64,000 nucleotides of DNA from Zingiber officinale (taxonomy: Eukaryota; Streptophyta; Magnoliopsida; Zingiberales; Zingiberaceae), in contig NC_055998.1 of assembly GCF_018446385.1 (NCBI RefSeq), positions 76,378,744-76,442,743 on the forward strand, given 5' to 3'. Below are positions 1-10,995 of the stretch, in pieces; the first letter of the stretch is position 1; the number at the start of each line of letters is the position of its first letter. Below the pieces are notes generated by a model, which was given only the letters and a program-made list of their open reading frames with translations, did no database searches and was not told where the DNA came from. Made by a program: the position numbers and the translations under genes.

Positions 1-221
1 GAAGGCAGTGGTGGCCGACGCCGGCGAGAAGCGAGAAGGGGAGAAAATGCCTCTGTCCCTGCTTAGCTTGGCGGCGGCTGCCCCCCACGAACCCAACCCC
101 CCTCTCAAAGTGAACAGTACTCTCCTTTTAAAACCAAAACCTAATTTGATTCCAAATGTCCAAAATGCCCTCCTCTTTCCTCCAAATCTCTCCTCTGCCC
201 CTTAATCACATCCACATCACA
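1..221 (+). repeat. 3' end of an LTR, non-coding LTR family (same as 7313-19531)
   Basis: The stretch ends in CA at 221. It is followed by the same leader (ttcaagtctagtcg at about 232) that follows the LTR end at 10995. The upstream part is cut by the window edge. A 65-codon open frame at 8-205 has no recognisable domain and lies inside the LTR. The family assignment rests on the shared junction and on the similar internal arrays that follow. Confidence 0.55.
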
Positions 222-719
222 AGCCTCCCTTTCAAGTCTAGTCGAAGGAGGCGTGAGTCCGACTGAGTGGACAGTCTATCGCAGAGGCTAAATCACTCTC
301 CATATCGAAGTCAATTCGTCGAACCCCTCGTATAATGCCTCCCGAGCGGTCGCTATAGTAATAGTGTCGCATGAGATGGTAATCGTGTCGAGCGGACAAA
401 GTTGATAATCGAACTGATGCTAAGCGAGCGACACAACGTCAAGTGAGCGACGAATAAAATGGTAGTCGACCGAACGACATGAGAGGTGCCGAGTAAACCG
501 AGCGAATGGGCGATGCCGAGCGCGCACCCACGAAAGTGACAACCAGTTGATCATAAAATGCTAACCGGGCAAACAGGCGACCGAAAACGTGACGACCAGT
601 CGATCATAAGATGCTGACCTGACAATCGAGTAGTGTAGAGTGGGACGGTGCCAAGCGCGCGACTGCGAAGATGTCGGCCACTCGACCAAAAGATGCTGAC
701 TAGACCATCGCGAGAATGT

Positions 720-1745
720 CAAGTGTTGGCCCGAGACCAGTGACGATCACTCGGCCCCGAACGGAGGAGATAGAATATCCGAAGCTGGTCCGAGACCAGT
801 GACGATCACTCGACCCCGAATGGGGGAGATAGAATATCCGAAGCTGGTCTGAGACCAGTGACGATCACTCGACCCCGAATGGGGGAGATAGAATATCCGA
901 AGCTGGTCCAAGACCAGTGACGATCACTCGACCCCGAATGGGGGAGAGATAGAATATCCGAAGCTGGTCCGAGACCAGTGACGATCACTCGACCCCGAAT
1001 GGGGGAGATAGAATATCCGAAGCTGGTCTGAGACCAGTGACGATCATTCGACCCCGAATGGGGGAGAGATAGAATATCTGAAGCTGGTCCAAGACCAGTG
1101 ACGATCACTCGACCCCGAACGGGGGAGATAGAATATCCGAAGCTGGTCCGAGACCAGTGACAATCACTCGACCCCGAATGGGGGAGATAAAATATCTGAA
1201 ACTGGTCCAAGGCCAGTGACGAACGCTCGACCCCGAACGGAGAGATAAAATATCTGAAACTGGCCCGAGACTAATGAATAACTCTCGGCCTCGAACAGGG
1301 GAGATAATAGTATTTGATATGCTGTCGAAGACTGCTCGACCCCGAACGGGGGAGATAAATGCTCACGAAAACTACTCGACCCCGAACGGGAGAGATAGAT
1401 GCTCGCCAAGACTGCTCGACCCCGAACGGGGAGATCGAATATATGATAGTGACAATCACTCGACCCCGAACGGGGGAGATAGAATATCTGATAAGCTGTC
1501 CTGAGATCAGTGAAGACCACTTGACCCCGAACGGGGGAGATAGAATATATGATAAGCTGGTCTGAGGCCAACGAAACCACTCAACCCTGAACGGGGGAGA
1601 TAGAATATATGATAAGATGGTCTGAGACCAGCGAAGACCACTCGACCCCGAACGGGGGAGATAGATGCTCTGATAAGCCGATTCGAGACTAGTAATAATC
1701 GCTCAACTCCGAACGGGGGAGATGAAATAACTGATAAGCTGGTCC
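720..1745. repeat. Tandem array, 59-61 bp unit, about 17 copies
   Basis: Each unit reads roughly ctggtccgagaccag, then gacgatcactcg, accccgaacgggg, agatagaatat. Starts near 781, 840, 899, 960, 1019, 1080 and 1139 give the period. Each unit holds two short inverted repeats: CTGGTC/GACCAG around a 3-base loop, and CCCC/GGGG around gaa(c/t). Copies after 1200 are more divergent. Related but different arrays occur at 11700-12120. Confidence 0.85.
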
Positions 1746-1789
1746 GTGAAGACGGGGGTTTAACGTTGCCGCTCGACGGTCTTCAACAA

Positions 1790-2310
1790 TGAGCTCGCAG
1801 CTCTGATAATATACGCCCGCGGCCATGGGGCACACGCGGTGGCTCGGATAATGTCGCCGGTCGATCGGCGACGGGTCGATCGACACGGACGGTCGAGCCG
1901 GGTCTTGACATCGAGCCAATGGGATAATGTACACCGCCGATCGGCAGCAGGGCCTTGATATCGCTGGCTCCGGATAATATACGTCAGGCGATCGACGGGG
2001 TTCGACGCATGGCTCGAGATAATGTCGACCGCGATCGCACGCTATCGACATCGCACCGGTTCTGCTCGATATCGCATATGTCCAAGATCGACATCGGGTG
2101 GCTCGGATAATGCGCCCCCGACGGTCTTCACGCGGTCGCCCACGACCCGGATCGATGAGCGGTGTGTCGAGCCGCCTGGATAATATACGCCCCTGCCGAT
2201 CGACACGGGTTTTAGCCCGAGCCCTTGGCTCGGATATATACGCCCGCGACGAGACCGGGGGTTTGCATCAAGCCCTTGGCTTGGATAATATACGCCCCGA
2301 CGGGGTCCTC
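1790..2310. repeat. Degenerate GC-rich tandem array
   Basis: Recurring words are ggctcggataat, atacgccc and gatcgacacggg, at spacings of roughly 50-65 bases. The copies are diverged and unit limits are uncertain. The array lies directly after the 59-61 bp array, inside the same element. Confidence 0.5.
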
Positions 2311-3530
2311 GATTGAGGAACTATGGCAGATCGTATAAGAAAATATAAGAAAAAGCTGACTTACAAGGCCGGATGGATCGATTCAGTTCCTCGACTCCGA
2401 ATACCGTGGAGTGAGGAGAATATGATATACTCATCGGCCGAGGTCCCGAGAATGGCAAAATTCTCCGTCGTCCATCTTCACGCCCCGACGGTGCGCTCAA
2501 ACGCTAATTTGATCCCCGTCGGAGTTGAGTCGCAGAACGGACGCGGGGAGCGCTCGCCCGCTCTCTCCGGTAGTGGTTTGGATCTGCGAAACCGCAAGCC
2601 GAGCCAAGGGTTTCCACGATCACCTCACTCAAGTCAACGAGGAATAAGAGGTAGCGTAACTAGGCTCTGAAGAGATCGCGATACTTGGCTGGGTGTCCTA
2701 TAGACCTCGGGAGGCAGGCACTCTCTGCGCACGCTTCCTAAACATACCTTAACGAGCCCCTATCAAAGTACTCGCGCCATTCTCAATCGTGAGCATATCC
2801 GGATGTGGCGGTGGAAGCTTCCACCGTATGATCCCTGTATCGCCTCGCTGTCAACCTCGTCGGCACGGTGTCTCGAGGATGATGTTATCCCCTCGCTTCT
2901 TTGTCTATACACGCCTGGCGGGCTCGGTAGAGCGATTCAACGGATCACGCATATCTTCCGCCTCTCAATGCTTGGATGAGATACTTCGCCCGACTTTGTT
3001 GCCTTGTGCACCGGCCGAACGGACAGCCCGCTCGGCCATGAAGCCTTTTTACCTTGAGCATCGGAAACCCAACTCCTAGTCGGGTTGTCTTTTATTCGGC
3101 TCGAGGGATTCCCGGCCGGTCGGCCATCTCAGTCCGGTCGGTTGGGTAGCCGGTCGGCCCTCTCAGTCGGGTCTCAGGGTTGAATCTCTTAACCTTTGGC
3201 CTCCGCGTGTCATTGACCTTCCGCCGACGAGGGTCCCCCATCCTTATCACCGAATCATCGACGATGCACTAGGAAGCACAGTAGCATGGATGTCTAAACT
3301 TGTAGTTTTGTGTGAGTGAGATAGATTTTACTTATTTGAAAGTCATACATTTTTGTTAGATCCAAATCATGTTACTAAGTTAACTCTTGCTATGTTATGT
3401 TAAGTGTGGTGCATTTTATGTTTCTGCAAGTTGTGTTTGTTTCTGCATTTTGTGTGTCGACATTTTGTGTTTTTTGCACATTATGTTTCTGCGTTTTATG
3501 TTTCTGCCACAAAAAAAAACAATTACGGTG
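2311..3530. other. Unassigned repeat-like DNA
   Basis: A GC-rich segment (to about 3260) has ggccggtcggcc-type words around 3090-3160 and is probably LTR-derived. AT-rich DNA follows. Open frames at 2323-2670 and 2789-3079 show no domain and no convincing codon bias. No gene is called. Confidence 0.4.
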
Positions 3531-4048
3531 TATATTATTGCATGTTGTTGATAACTCTAACGGCAGCATGCATTGCATGCCGTGAATACTATCTATTGTG
3601 ACGTGCATTGCATGTCGTTGATAATCCTAACAACAGCTTGCATTGCATGCTGCGAATACTTCAATTGCAACGTTTATTGAACGCCATTGATAACTCTAAC
3701 AAAAGCATGCAGTGCATGCCGCGAATACTTCAATTGCAAATTGATAGCACTAACGACAGCATGCATTGCACGTCGCGAATACTTCAATTGCAGCGTTTAT
3801 TGCACGCCATTGATTACCCTAACAACAACATGCATTGTCCGCCGTAAATTCTTCAATTGCAGCGTTTATTGTACGCCATTGATAACACTAACAACAGCAT
3901 GCATTGCACGCTGTGAATACGTCAATTGCAACGTTTATTGCACGCCATGGATATCTTCAGACTTTCAACAGCTTATCATTGTACATGACGCATTGCACGC
4001 CGCGGATAGCATATTTGCGCGCCACGAAAAGCTATATTTGTTGTAGTG
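3530..4048 (+). mobile_element. Terminal part of a CACTA (En/Spm) DNA transposon with subterminal repeat array
   Basis: The segment ends at 4048 in tttgttgtagtg, the reverse complement of the CACTACAACAAA terminus typical of plant CACTA elements. Inside it are about seven copies of a 65-75 bp repeat containing gcatgcattgcacgccg, gaatacttcaattgcaa and cgtttattgcacgcc, as expected of CACTA subterminal repeats. The other terminus and any transposase were not seen, so this is one end or a deleted copy. The three bases after it are cca, a possible target-site duplication. Confidence 0.6.
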
Positions 4049-5219
4049 CCAGGTGAAAGACCTAGTAAGTGAAGCTAGGCAGAAGGAAAGTCCTGGTGAG
4101 TGAAGCTAGGCAGAAGGGAAGTCCTGGTGAGTGAAGCCAGGCAAGAGAAATCCAGGTGGATCAAGGTTGATCGGACACTTTGTGGAGATAAGTCCAAGTG
4201 GGTCAAGGATAACTGAACACTTAGCACGAGGAGAAAAGTCCAAGTGGGTCAAACGGATTGACCGGACACTTGGTGAGGGAGTCCTAGAAGGTCGAGAGTG
4301 ACAGGATGCTAGACATGATGTACCAACAGGTCATGGTTGACCGGATGTGGGTAAAGGGGACTTTGGACTTAGCTTTGAGCAAAAACCATGAGTTGGATCG
4401 ATCAGCCGATTGATTGGCTCATGCCCAATCGATCGGCTGATCGATTGGGTGAGTCCTCATGATAAGCCTCCTCCCAATCGATCAGTGGATTGATTGGGAG
4501 AAGCTCGCGAACGCACAGAATAGCCCTGGATCGATCGACCGATCGATTCAGAGCCTCCCATCGATCAGCCAATCGATTGGGAGCTGCGATTTCGTGTGAT
4601 AAGCCCTGGATTGATCGGTCGATCGATCCAGGCAATTCCCGAGAGCACAGAGGCGCTATGGATCGATCGGTCGATTGATCCAAAGCCTCCCCAATCGATT
4701 GAGAGCAATCCAATTGATTGGGATTCGACCGTTGGCGCTGGATAAAGACGTTGGCATACGATTTCGTCGGTAGAACTCTCGGCTTTCTTCTCCAGCGATT
4801 CCACAGCTTCTCCACAGAGTTCTCACTGCCAGTTCTTGAAGATTCTTGGAGACTTGTGCTGGTGCACGTCTAAGTCAAGAGGCGAGGAAGAAGTCAGGGT
4901 TAGGATTTCTTATGCAAACTTGTAAGATCTTATTGTATTTTGTTTCCCTTTCCTTTCTTCTCGTACTGAGAGCTTGTAAGGCTTCTCCGCCTTCGGTAGT
5001 TACCGAAAAGGAGTGATTTCATAGTGGAGGGTGCGTGAGTGTGTGTATCCTTGGACTAGTCACCTCTTCTTTAGGTGGATACCAAGTAAATCCCTAGAGT
5101 TAGCGTTGTTGTGTTGTTTCTTGTATTTTCCGCTGCTATCATCTTGAAGAAACAAGCAACGATGAGCACGAGATCGCGTCAAGCTGTTCACCCTCCCCCC
5201 CTCTAGCTACATTTTCGAT
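4049..5219 (+). mobile_element. LTR fragment of the 46541-53883 family, plus orientation
   Basis: It matches the reverse complement of the LTRs at 46541-48024 and 52340-53883 in order: gtgagtgaagctagg units (4060-4145), aagtccaagtgggtcaa units, a GATCGATC palindrome array (4390-4740), a leader with ggtggataccaag, and the end ctctagctac at about 5215. The first part of the LTR is missing where it abuts the CACTA end. It is either a truncated solo LTR or one split by the CACTA insertion. Confidence 0.65.
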
Positions 5220-6060
5220 CCCAATATAGTTAGGTCTGGAGGACCTAATAACTAACATGAAGATTAGATAGGTTGATATCTGGCAGGAAGTCCAGTTTTA
5301 TCTACTGGACTTGACAACTAGCTAAAATCCAGATGGGGCATCTGGTAGGAAGACCTGATAGGTCAATAGTTGAGTAAGTCTGCAATGGTAACTGAGGTAA
5401 GCACGGGAGGAGAGTGATCAATGAGGACGAGCCCTAGTGGGGTTGTAGGTGCTGGTCCAACTTAGATCCATTTTTGAAGTCTACGTTAAAACCATGACTA
5501 GATCTTAGTCTTGGAAAGACAATATCTAATTCATACATTTTATTTTTAATGTAATAACTCTGTTTTGTAGGTTTTTTATTATTTGGACTAACGTATCTTG
5601 CAGGAATAAAGTGCAAATAGTAAGCCTTGGATGAACAGTGCTCGAAGCCCCTGAGAGCTACGAGGAGGCACCTTAAAGCTAAATAGAGATGCCCTGGACA
5701 GGGCGAAGGCGCTCTCGTTGCAGGGAGGCACCTCGGAGGTGATTAGAGGTGCCTCAGAGTGCATTAAAGGTGCCTCAAAGCTGATGGAGGCGCCCTTGCA
5801 TGGATAAAGACTAAAGTCTTTTAATCAGATAAGTGTCATTGGAGGCACCTCCAATACTGTTTAAATGAGGGGTTCGACCAGTGGCCGATACATCATCTTT
5901 CTATGCGATTCCTCGACCATTCGATTACTCCAACTTCAAACTACTATTGTGTTGCGACGCTGCTGCACCCGACTACTGCAAATGGACCAACACCAATACA
6001 CGAGCACATTTAGATCTTCATCTAAGTATTGGGTAACTTTTACTTTATAGCTAATTATTT
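5220..6060 (+). repeat. Fragment of another LTR family with GAGGTGCCTC words
   Basis: Bases 5230-5530 resemble the last 300 bases of the window (63700-64000) in wording and order, for example ggtccaacttagatccattt and related runs. Bases 5640-5850 carry repeated gaggcacctc and gaggtgcctc palindromes, also found in the LTR at 54940-55990. No gene is seen. Confidence 0.45.
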
Positions 6061-7312
6061 TTGCAAAAGGATGTGTATGACTGTTACATTTTCTTTTTCC
6101 TTCACATTGTACTAATTTATGATTGATTAGTGAATTAACCATCAGAAAAGTCTAAAGGACCTGAGTTTTGGAGTAAGAGTCGTCGGAAGCTTTAAATCAA
6201 GTAAAAATAATTATGTGTTGCTTTCTATTTCTTACTTCGTTTTATTTATGTTGTGCACTCAATTTTAAAAAGAGACAATTTCTTTTAATCACGTGATTCA
6301 CCCCCTCACGTGCATCAATTCTACAATATTCTCCCCAGTTATAAAGTTTGTGTCAATATGTGTCATCTTAACTATAGTATCACATTTTGATATAGAATTG
6401 TATCAGATGGATGTAAAAATATTTTTCCTTAATGGTAATCTTGATGAAGAAATTTATATGGCGCAGTCAGAATGTTACATTGCTGAAGGCCAAGAGAATA
6501 TAGTATGTAGGCTTAAAAAGCCTATATATGTGATAAAGTAAATGTTAAGACAATAGAACATAAGATTTAATAAAATCATTTTATCTTATACTTGAGTATA
6601 TCCCTACACGTGCTATGCTTACATATCTTTGTACTAAGTCATTGTTTGAAGAGTCATTTCAAGGACATGTAAAGTCTTTGATACTTCGTAAAACGTAACA
6701 CATTGTAAAATATTATGATTTATTCAGTGTATATGTTATTGTTGCATTTTGGATAAAAGTCTTGTGAACATGTTGTCAAGTTGAGATTGGTTCGCTCACA
6801 TGGATAATCATCTTTGTTTATTAAGTATAAATAGAGGTAAGACTATTACTTATAGGACAACTTATGTACTTGTAAATAGAGGCATACTCATAAGTTGGGA
6901 TCACCTTAATACTTGTGTCAAGATGAGATCGATTATGTATTAATAATAATCAGAGTAAATGAACCCACCATTTACTGAATATGCTAAAGGCCAGATTGGA
7001 ATTCTTAAGTTAAATTCAGGATTAGACATTAAATATGTCTAGATCAACATCTGTATAATGTTAAATTTTAAGAAAAATATGCACTTTTATTAGTAAATAG
7101 AAAAATATCATAGTATGTGATTCATAACACATGTGTTATGATGATAATAAGGGTAGTAAGTAAATGAATCTTTACTTCTATACTATATGAGACCTTTGAG
7201 ATTATAAATTAATTTCAATTTTATCCTAAGTGACTATTTAGTTGTTTCCTTGAAGTTCTAATCAGTGTCTGCTAGTTTAGCATAAATCCTATTGGTTATG
7301 GATGATTCAGTC
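6061..7312 (+). mobile_element. Copia LTR retrotransposon remnant (reverse transcriptase piece and downstream DNA)
   Basis: The frame at 6293-6541 reads like the Copia reverse transcriptase core, with FSPVIKF, HFDIELYQMDVK and FLNGNLDEEIYM in the usual order. The rest of pol is missing or unrecognisable; the copy is old and broken in several places. AT-rich DNA after 6541 probably leads to its 3' LTR, which was later split by the element at 7313-19531; 19532-20305 looks like the continuation. Confidence 0.6.
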
Positions 7313-8706
7313 TGATCCTGCGTTGAGACCCCTCGAAGGACGAGCCATCAATGAATGGTTAAGAACATTGATGAAGTCGTCATGACCCGAAGGAAGAAGT
7401 GGGTGAGTTGTCTTCGATATTGACTAGGTTGCGGAATCAGAAGGAAAATGAGGTGTCATAAAGATGCCTGTGAGGAGTAACAATGCGAAGGAGGGGTTAG
7501 AATGGCAACCGGGTTACCCTGGTCTTCCACTTTGACGCTTAAGTCAGACTCCAGTGAAGTATATGAAGCAGGTAAATAGTACTGTAATGAAGTATATAAA
7601 GCCTGAATGTAAAAGTATATCAGACCCACAAGAGCAGACCGGAGACGGTACGGAGTCGAAGGTGGTACGAAGCCGGAGGCTATGACACGAAGCTGGAAGC
7701 GATGGCACAAAGCTGGAGGCGATGGCACGAAGCTGGAGGCGATGGCATGAACCCAGAGGCGGCATGGAGTCGGAGGACGACATGGAGCCGGAGGATGGCA
7801 CAGCTATAGAGGAGGATATAGAACTGGAGGACAGAATGGAATCGGAGGACGGCATGGAGCCTAAGGGCTGGATGAATCTAGCGACAGGAACATAATAATG
7901 CCTCGTACGTCAGAACATAGCAGCGATGCGAAAGTAAAAAAAACAACGACACACAGGGTGAAACATGACAATGGCGCAAAGGCCGAAATACAACAACATG
8001 CAGGTCGTAACATGAGAGCGGCTCATAGGCCGAAATACAATGGTACGTAGATCAGAACATAACAATGGCTTGAAGGTAAATAACTCGAAGGTTAGATAGA
8101 CATCTGATATGGAGCATATGGCATCATGGATCAGTGTCGGATCAGTGTTGAATCTAAAGGCAAGGTCACCTATAAGTTAGATCCGACAACGGGGGGTGTC
8201 GAGTGGTCAAATCTGGTGGCGGGGGTGCCAATTGTGACATTGGTGGCTAGGGGCTACTTGCTAGAGCTATGGAGTAGCGCTGGTGACTGCTGATGGAGGC
8301 CACTAGAGGTTGTCGGTGTGTAGATGGAAAGAGACGGATCTAGTGGAGAAAGAATAGATAGGCCAGTGATGGCTTGGTTGGCATCGAGGACAACAGGATT
8401 GACCATCGGAGAGCTCCAATGTAACAGCTTAGAGAGAGAGAGAGAGAGAGAGAGGGAGGGAGGGAGATGGCACGTGTGGGAGACATGATCGGTGAAGGCG
8501 GGGTTGACAAGGTGGGCCAGTGAAGGTTGGGCTGACGAAGGCGGGGCCAGCTAAGGAGGTTGCTCACGACCAGCGAAGGTGCTTCCTGCTTGAAGGAGAT
8601 GTGAAAAAGAGGGGCTGACGATGTCAGTCGGCCATGATCTGTGCGTGAGAGCAACGAATAGCCGATGGAGGCAGCCAACGGAGGCGCGGTCGGTGGAAGC
8701 GACATG

Positions 8707-10009
8707 TGTTATGTTTGAGAGGTTTTCTAAGGTAATTATCTAATGGTTTGTACTATTTATTTCGATAAATATATATTCACTATTTGAGTGCACTTTATTT
8801 ATGTATTTAAATGGACTTAAACTTATTTACTGAATATCTATAATACGACTCGTAGCATGAAAGAACTTGTGATTAGATCACAACGAGTGAGAGTCTCTAC
8901 ATGTATAATTATTAAAGTATTGAAATATTTCCTAATCAATAAATTAATGTATTCAGACTTCATCAATTCTATGAGACTAGCATGGGTTATATTTCTTGGT
9001 CTAACCAAGTAATTGTTATTCACTAACTCGAGACATGTTGAAAGTTAAACGTGGATACTGGTTATGATAACTAGTTCATTGAACCGACCTACTGTAAGAC
9101 TTTATATGGTTCTCTACATATATAGATATGTCTGCAAAATACTTACTGCAACTTGAGTGCAAGTTTCCTTCGACTTGAGGTATTCAAGTCACCTAAGTCA
9201 TGGAGACTTATACTTTGATATATTAAGTAAAGCATCTCCTGGAGATATGAACCCGAGTTGATTAGGTATAAGTCAAAGTGCTTGAAAGTGTTTGGATAAC
9301 CCACAGAGAATTCACCGATCCTTACGAGGAGATTTATGCCTTATGATCACTTGTCAAGATTATTACTCAAAGTCTTTCCAAAATATCACATGTTAAGAGT
9401 ATGAGACTTTTAAATACATGTAGAAGTAATTTGAATCCATAGGACAAAGAAATATTACTTCGACTAGGTGTAACATAGTCAGTCTAGTTGGGATAGACAT
9501 ATAGATCATGTCATAAATCAAGTGGATATAAGAAGAGTGAAAGGAACAAGTCACGACTTACTGTAGCTATTGAAGGGTTCAGAACTAGTTCTGAAATCAA
9601 CTATGATTTTTTTATTAATTGGGGATCATGATGTACTACTAGGTGTTATTCATGATCTATCTATAATTAAATAGTTAATTATGGATGATTAAAATAAACT
9701 GAGAACATATTAGATCACATGCACTATGAGTATCTAAAAGATGTAAAACAAGTTTGAGAATTTGATTTTTCAGATCAAGAGATAAGATGTTTGGTTTGAT
9801 CAATGAAAGGCAAATATGGAACATATATTGTCGGAACAGAATCGTGGATGGGCCACAAAAGTTAGACCCGATTTGGTTTAGTAACAAACCAAATTGATTT
9901 GGTTTAAAACTAAGTCGGTTTGGTTGTGAACCAAACCAAGAGGTTAATAAACCAAATTTTTGTTAAGAAAATTTGGACTGGGTTTAGACTTTCTAATCTA
10001 ACTCATCTA

Positions 10010-10098
<89 letters not shown>

Positions 10099-10584
10099 GA
10101 AGAGAATAATTAACCAATTCATTATTCATTGGTTTAGAATTTTTGAAAACCTAGCCTCCCTCTCTCTCTTTCCTCTCCTCTCTATGTTGCTCACCTCCAG
10201 CCAAGAGGAAGAAATTATTCTTCCTCAAACTTTCGTTTCTTCTTCCTTTTCTTGGATCACATCACCTCGACGCTTGGTTAGTACCAATCAGAGGTGAACC
10301 TTGTTACTCATCGGAGTTGTCTTAAAGATCTCAGTGTGGATACGAATAGAGGCGAGGTTCATGGACGCCACTAAAGTTGATGCTCTTTTCCCTATGCATC
10401 ATCCGTAAGGTACACCTAGAATAATTATTATTCTTAAATTTTTATTTTATGATTATGTCTGCATAAGTTGTATCCTGTATGCGTGTGGTGCATGTGTGTT
10501 GTAATAAAATAGTTTTATTATCATATTTTACTTCCACTGTATTTTTTGTGAAATAACGCACACCACATCGGGCATATCCCAACA
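8707..10584. mobile_element. Solo LTR, 1.88 kb, inserted in the 5' LTR of the LARD-like element
   Basis: It starts tgttatgttt and ends tatcccaaca, and is flanked by acatg on both sides (8702-8706 and 10585-10589), a perfect 5-bp target duplication. The flanks match the uninterrupted copy around 19100. No internal coding part is seen, so it is a solo LTR left by recombination or a very long-LTR family member. It contains a long AT microsatellite at 10012-10094. Confidence 0.75.
10012..10094. repeat. (AT)n microsatellite, about 83 bp
   Basis: Uninterrupted alternating A and T inside the solo LTR. A likely polymorphic and assembly-prone site. Confidence 0.98.
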
Positions 10585-10995
10585 ACATGTGTATGTGGCA
10601 GCAACATTGTTTGTGTGAGGAGGAAAAGGGGTGGCTAGTGTTAGAGGCGATCGACGAGAGTGACTACTCGCTTGAGGGGAGGTGACGACGAGGACTCCGG
10701 TAAGGTGGCACCAGATGGTGGGGTGGTGTGAGAGGAGAAGGGGCAGAGGCAATCCTTGAGAGGGAATCCCCGAGAGCGTCCGAGAGAGGGAGAGGGAGAG
10801 GGAGAGGGAGAGGGAGAAGGAGAGTGCCACTTCACTTGAGGGAGAGGGAGGTTCTTGTAGAACATGTGAGGGAGAGTTGGCAACATGAGAAGAAAAAAAA
10901 ACCTTTTCTCCCTCCATCTCCTCCCCTAGCCTCCTCTATAGGACCCCCAAAATACCCCTATTCCTACGTGGCATTTCTATACACCCCATATTACA

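Larger units (their letters stand above)
222..2310 (+). mobile_element. Internal region of a non-coding LTR element, built of tandem arrays
   Basis: The leader (222-720) resembles 10996-11460, the internal leader of the related element downstream. It is followed by two tandem arrays: units of 59-61 bp at about 720-1745, and GC-rich units containing gataatatacgcc at about 1790-2310. No gag or pol motif is visible on either strand; the open frames here are by-products of the arrays. The matching 3' LTR was not found in the window, so the element looks truncated. Confidence 0.5.
7313..10995 (+). repeat. 5' LTR of the LARD-like element, interrupted by 8707-10584
   Basis: It aligns over its length with 13729-19531 once the insertions are removed. 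Shared landmarks are gacccctc-aaggacgagcca at the start, the acgcttaagtcag and tgaagcaggtaaatagta blocks, repeated ggcatggagccggagga units, a GA-rich microsatellite (8431-8454 here), and agagggagaggg with ccttttctccctcc near the end. Confidence 0.75.

Noticed and set aside
806-1580. Several overlapping open frames of 60-140 codons with repeated peptide words
   Set aside because: They are produced by the 59-61 bp array, shift frame with unit length, and have no domain or start context.
720-1745. Regular repeats resembling a CRISPR array
   Set aside because: The whole unit is repeated, with no unique spacers, and the sequence is a plant LTR element.
4402-4815. Open frames rich in Asp, Arg, Ser and Ile (also at 46925-47377 and 52721-53172)
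   Set aside because: They are translations of GATCGATC palindrome arrays in LTRs, open on both strands for that reason.
6293-6541. Reverse transcriptase-like frame as a functional gene
   Set aside because: It is a short isolated piece of Copia pol with the rest absent; treated as a fossil.
8340-8705. Ser/Leu/Pro-rich frames across GA-rich stretches (also 10528-10917 and 19017-19484)
   Set aside because: They fall inside LTR copies and owe their openness to simple repeats.
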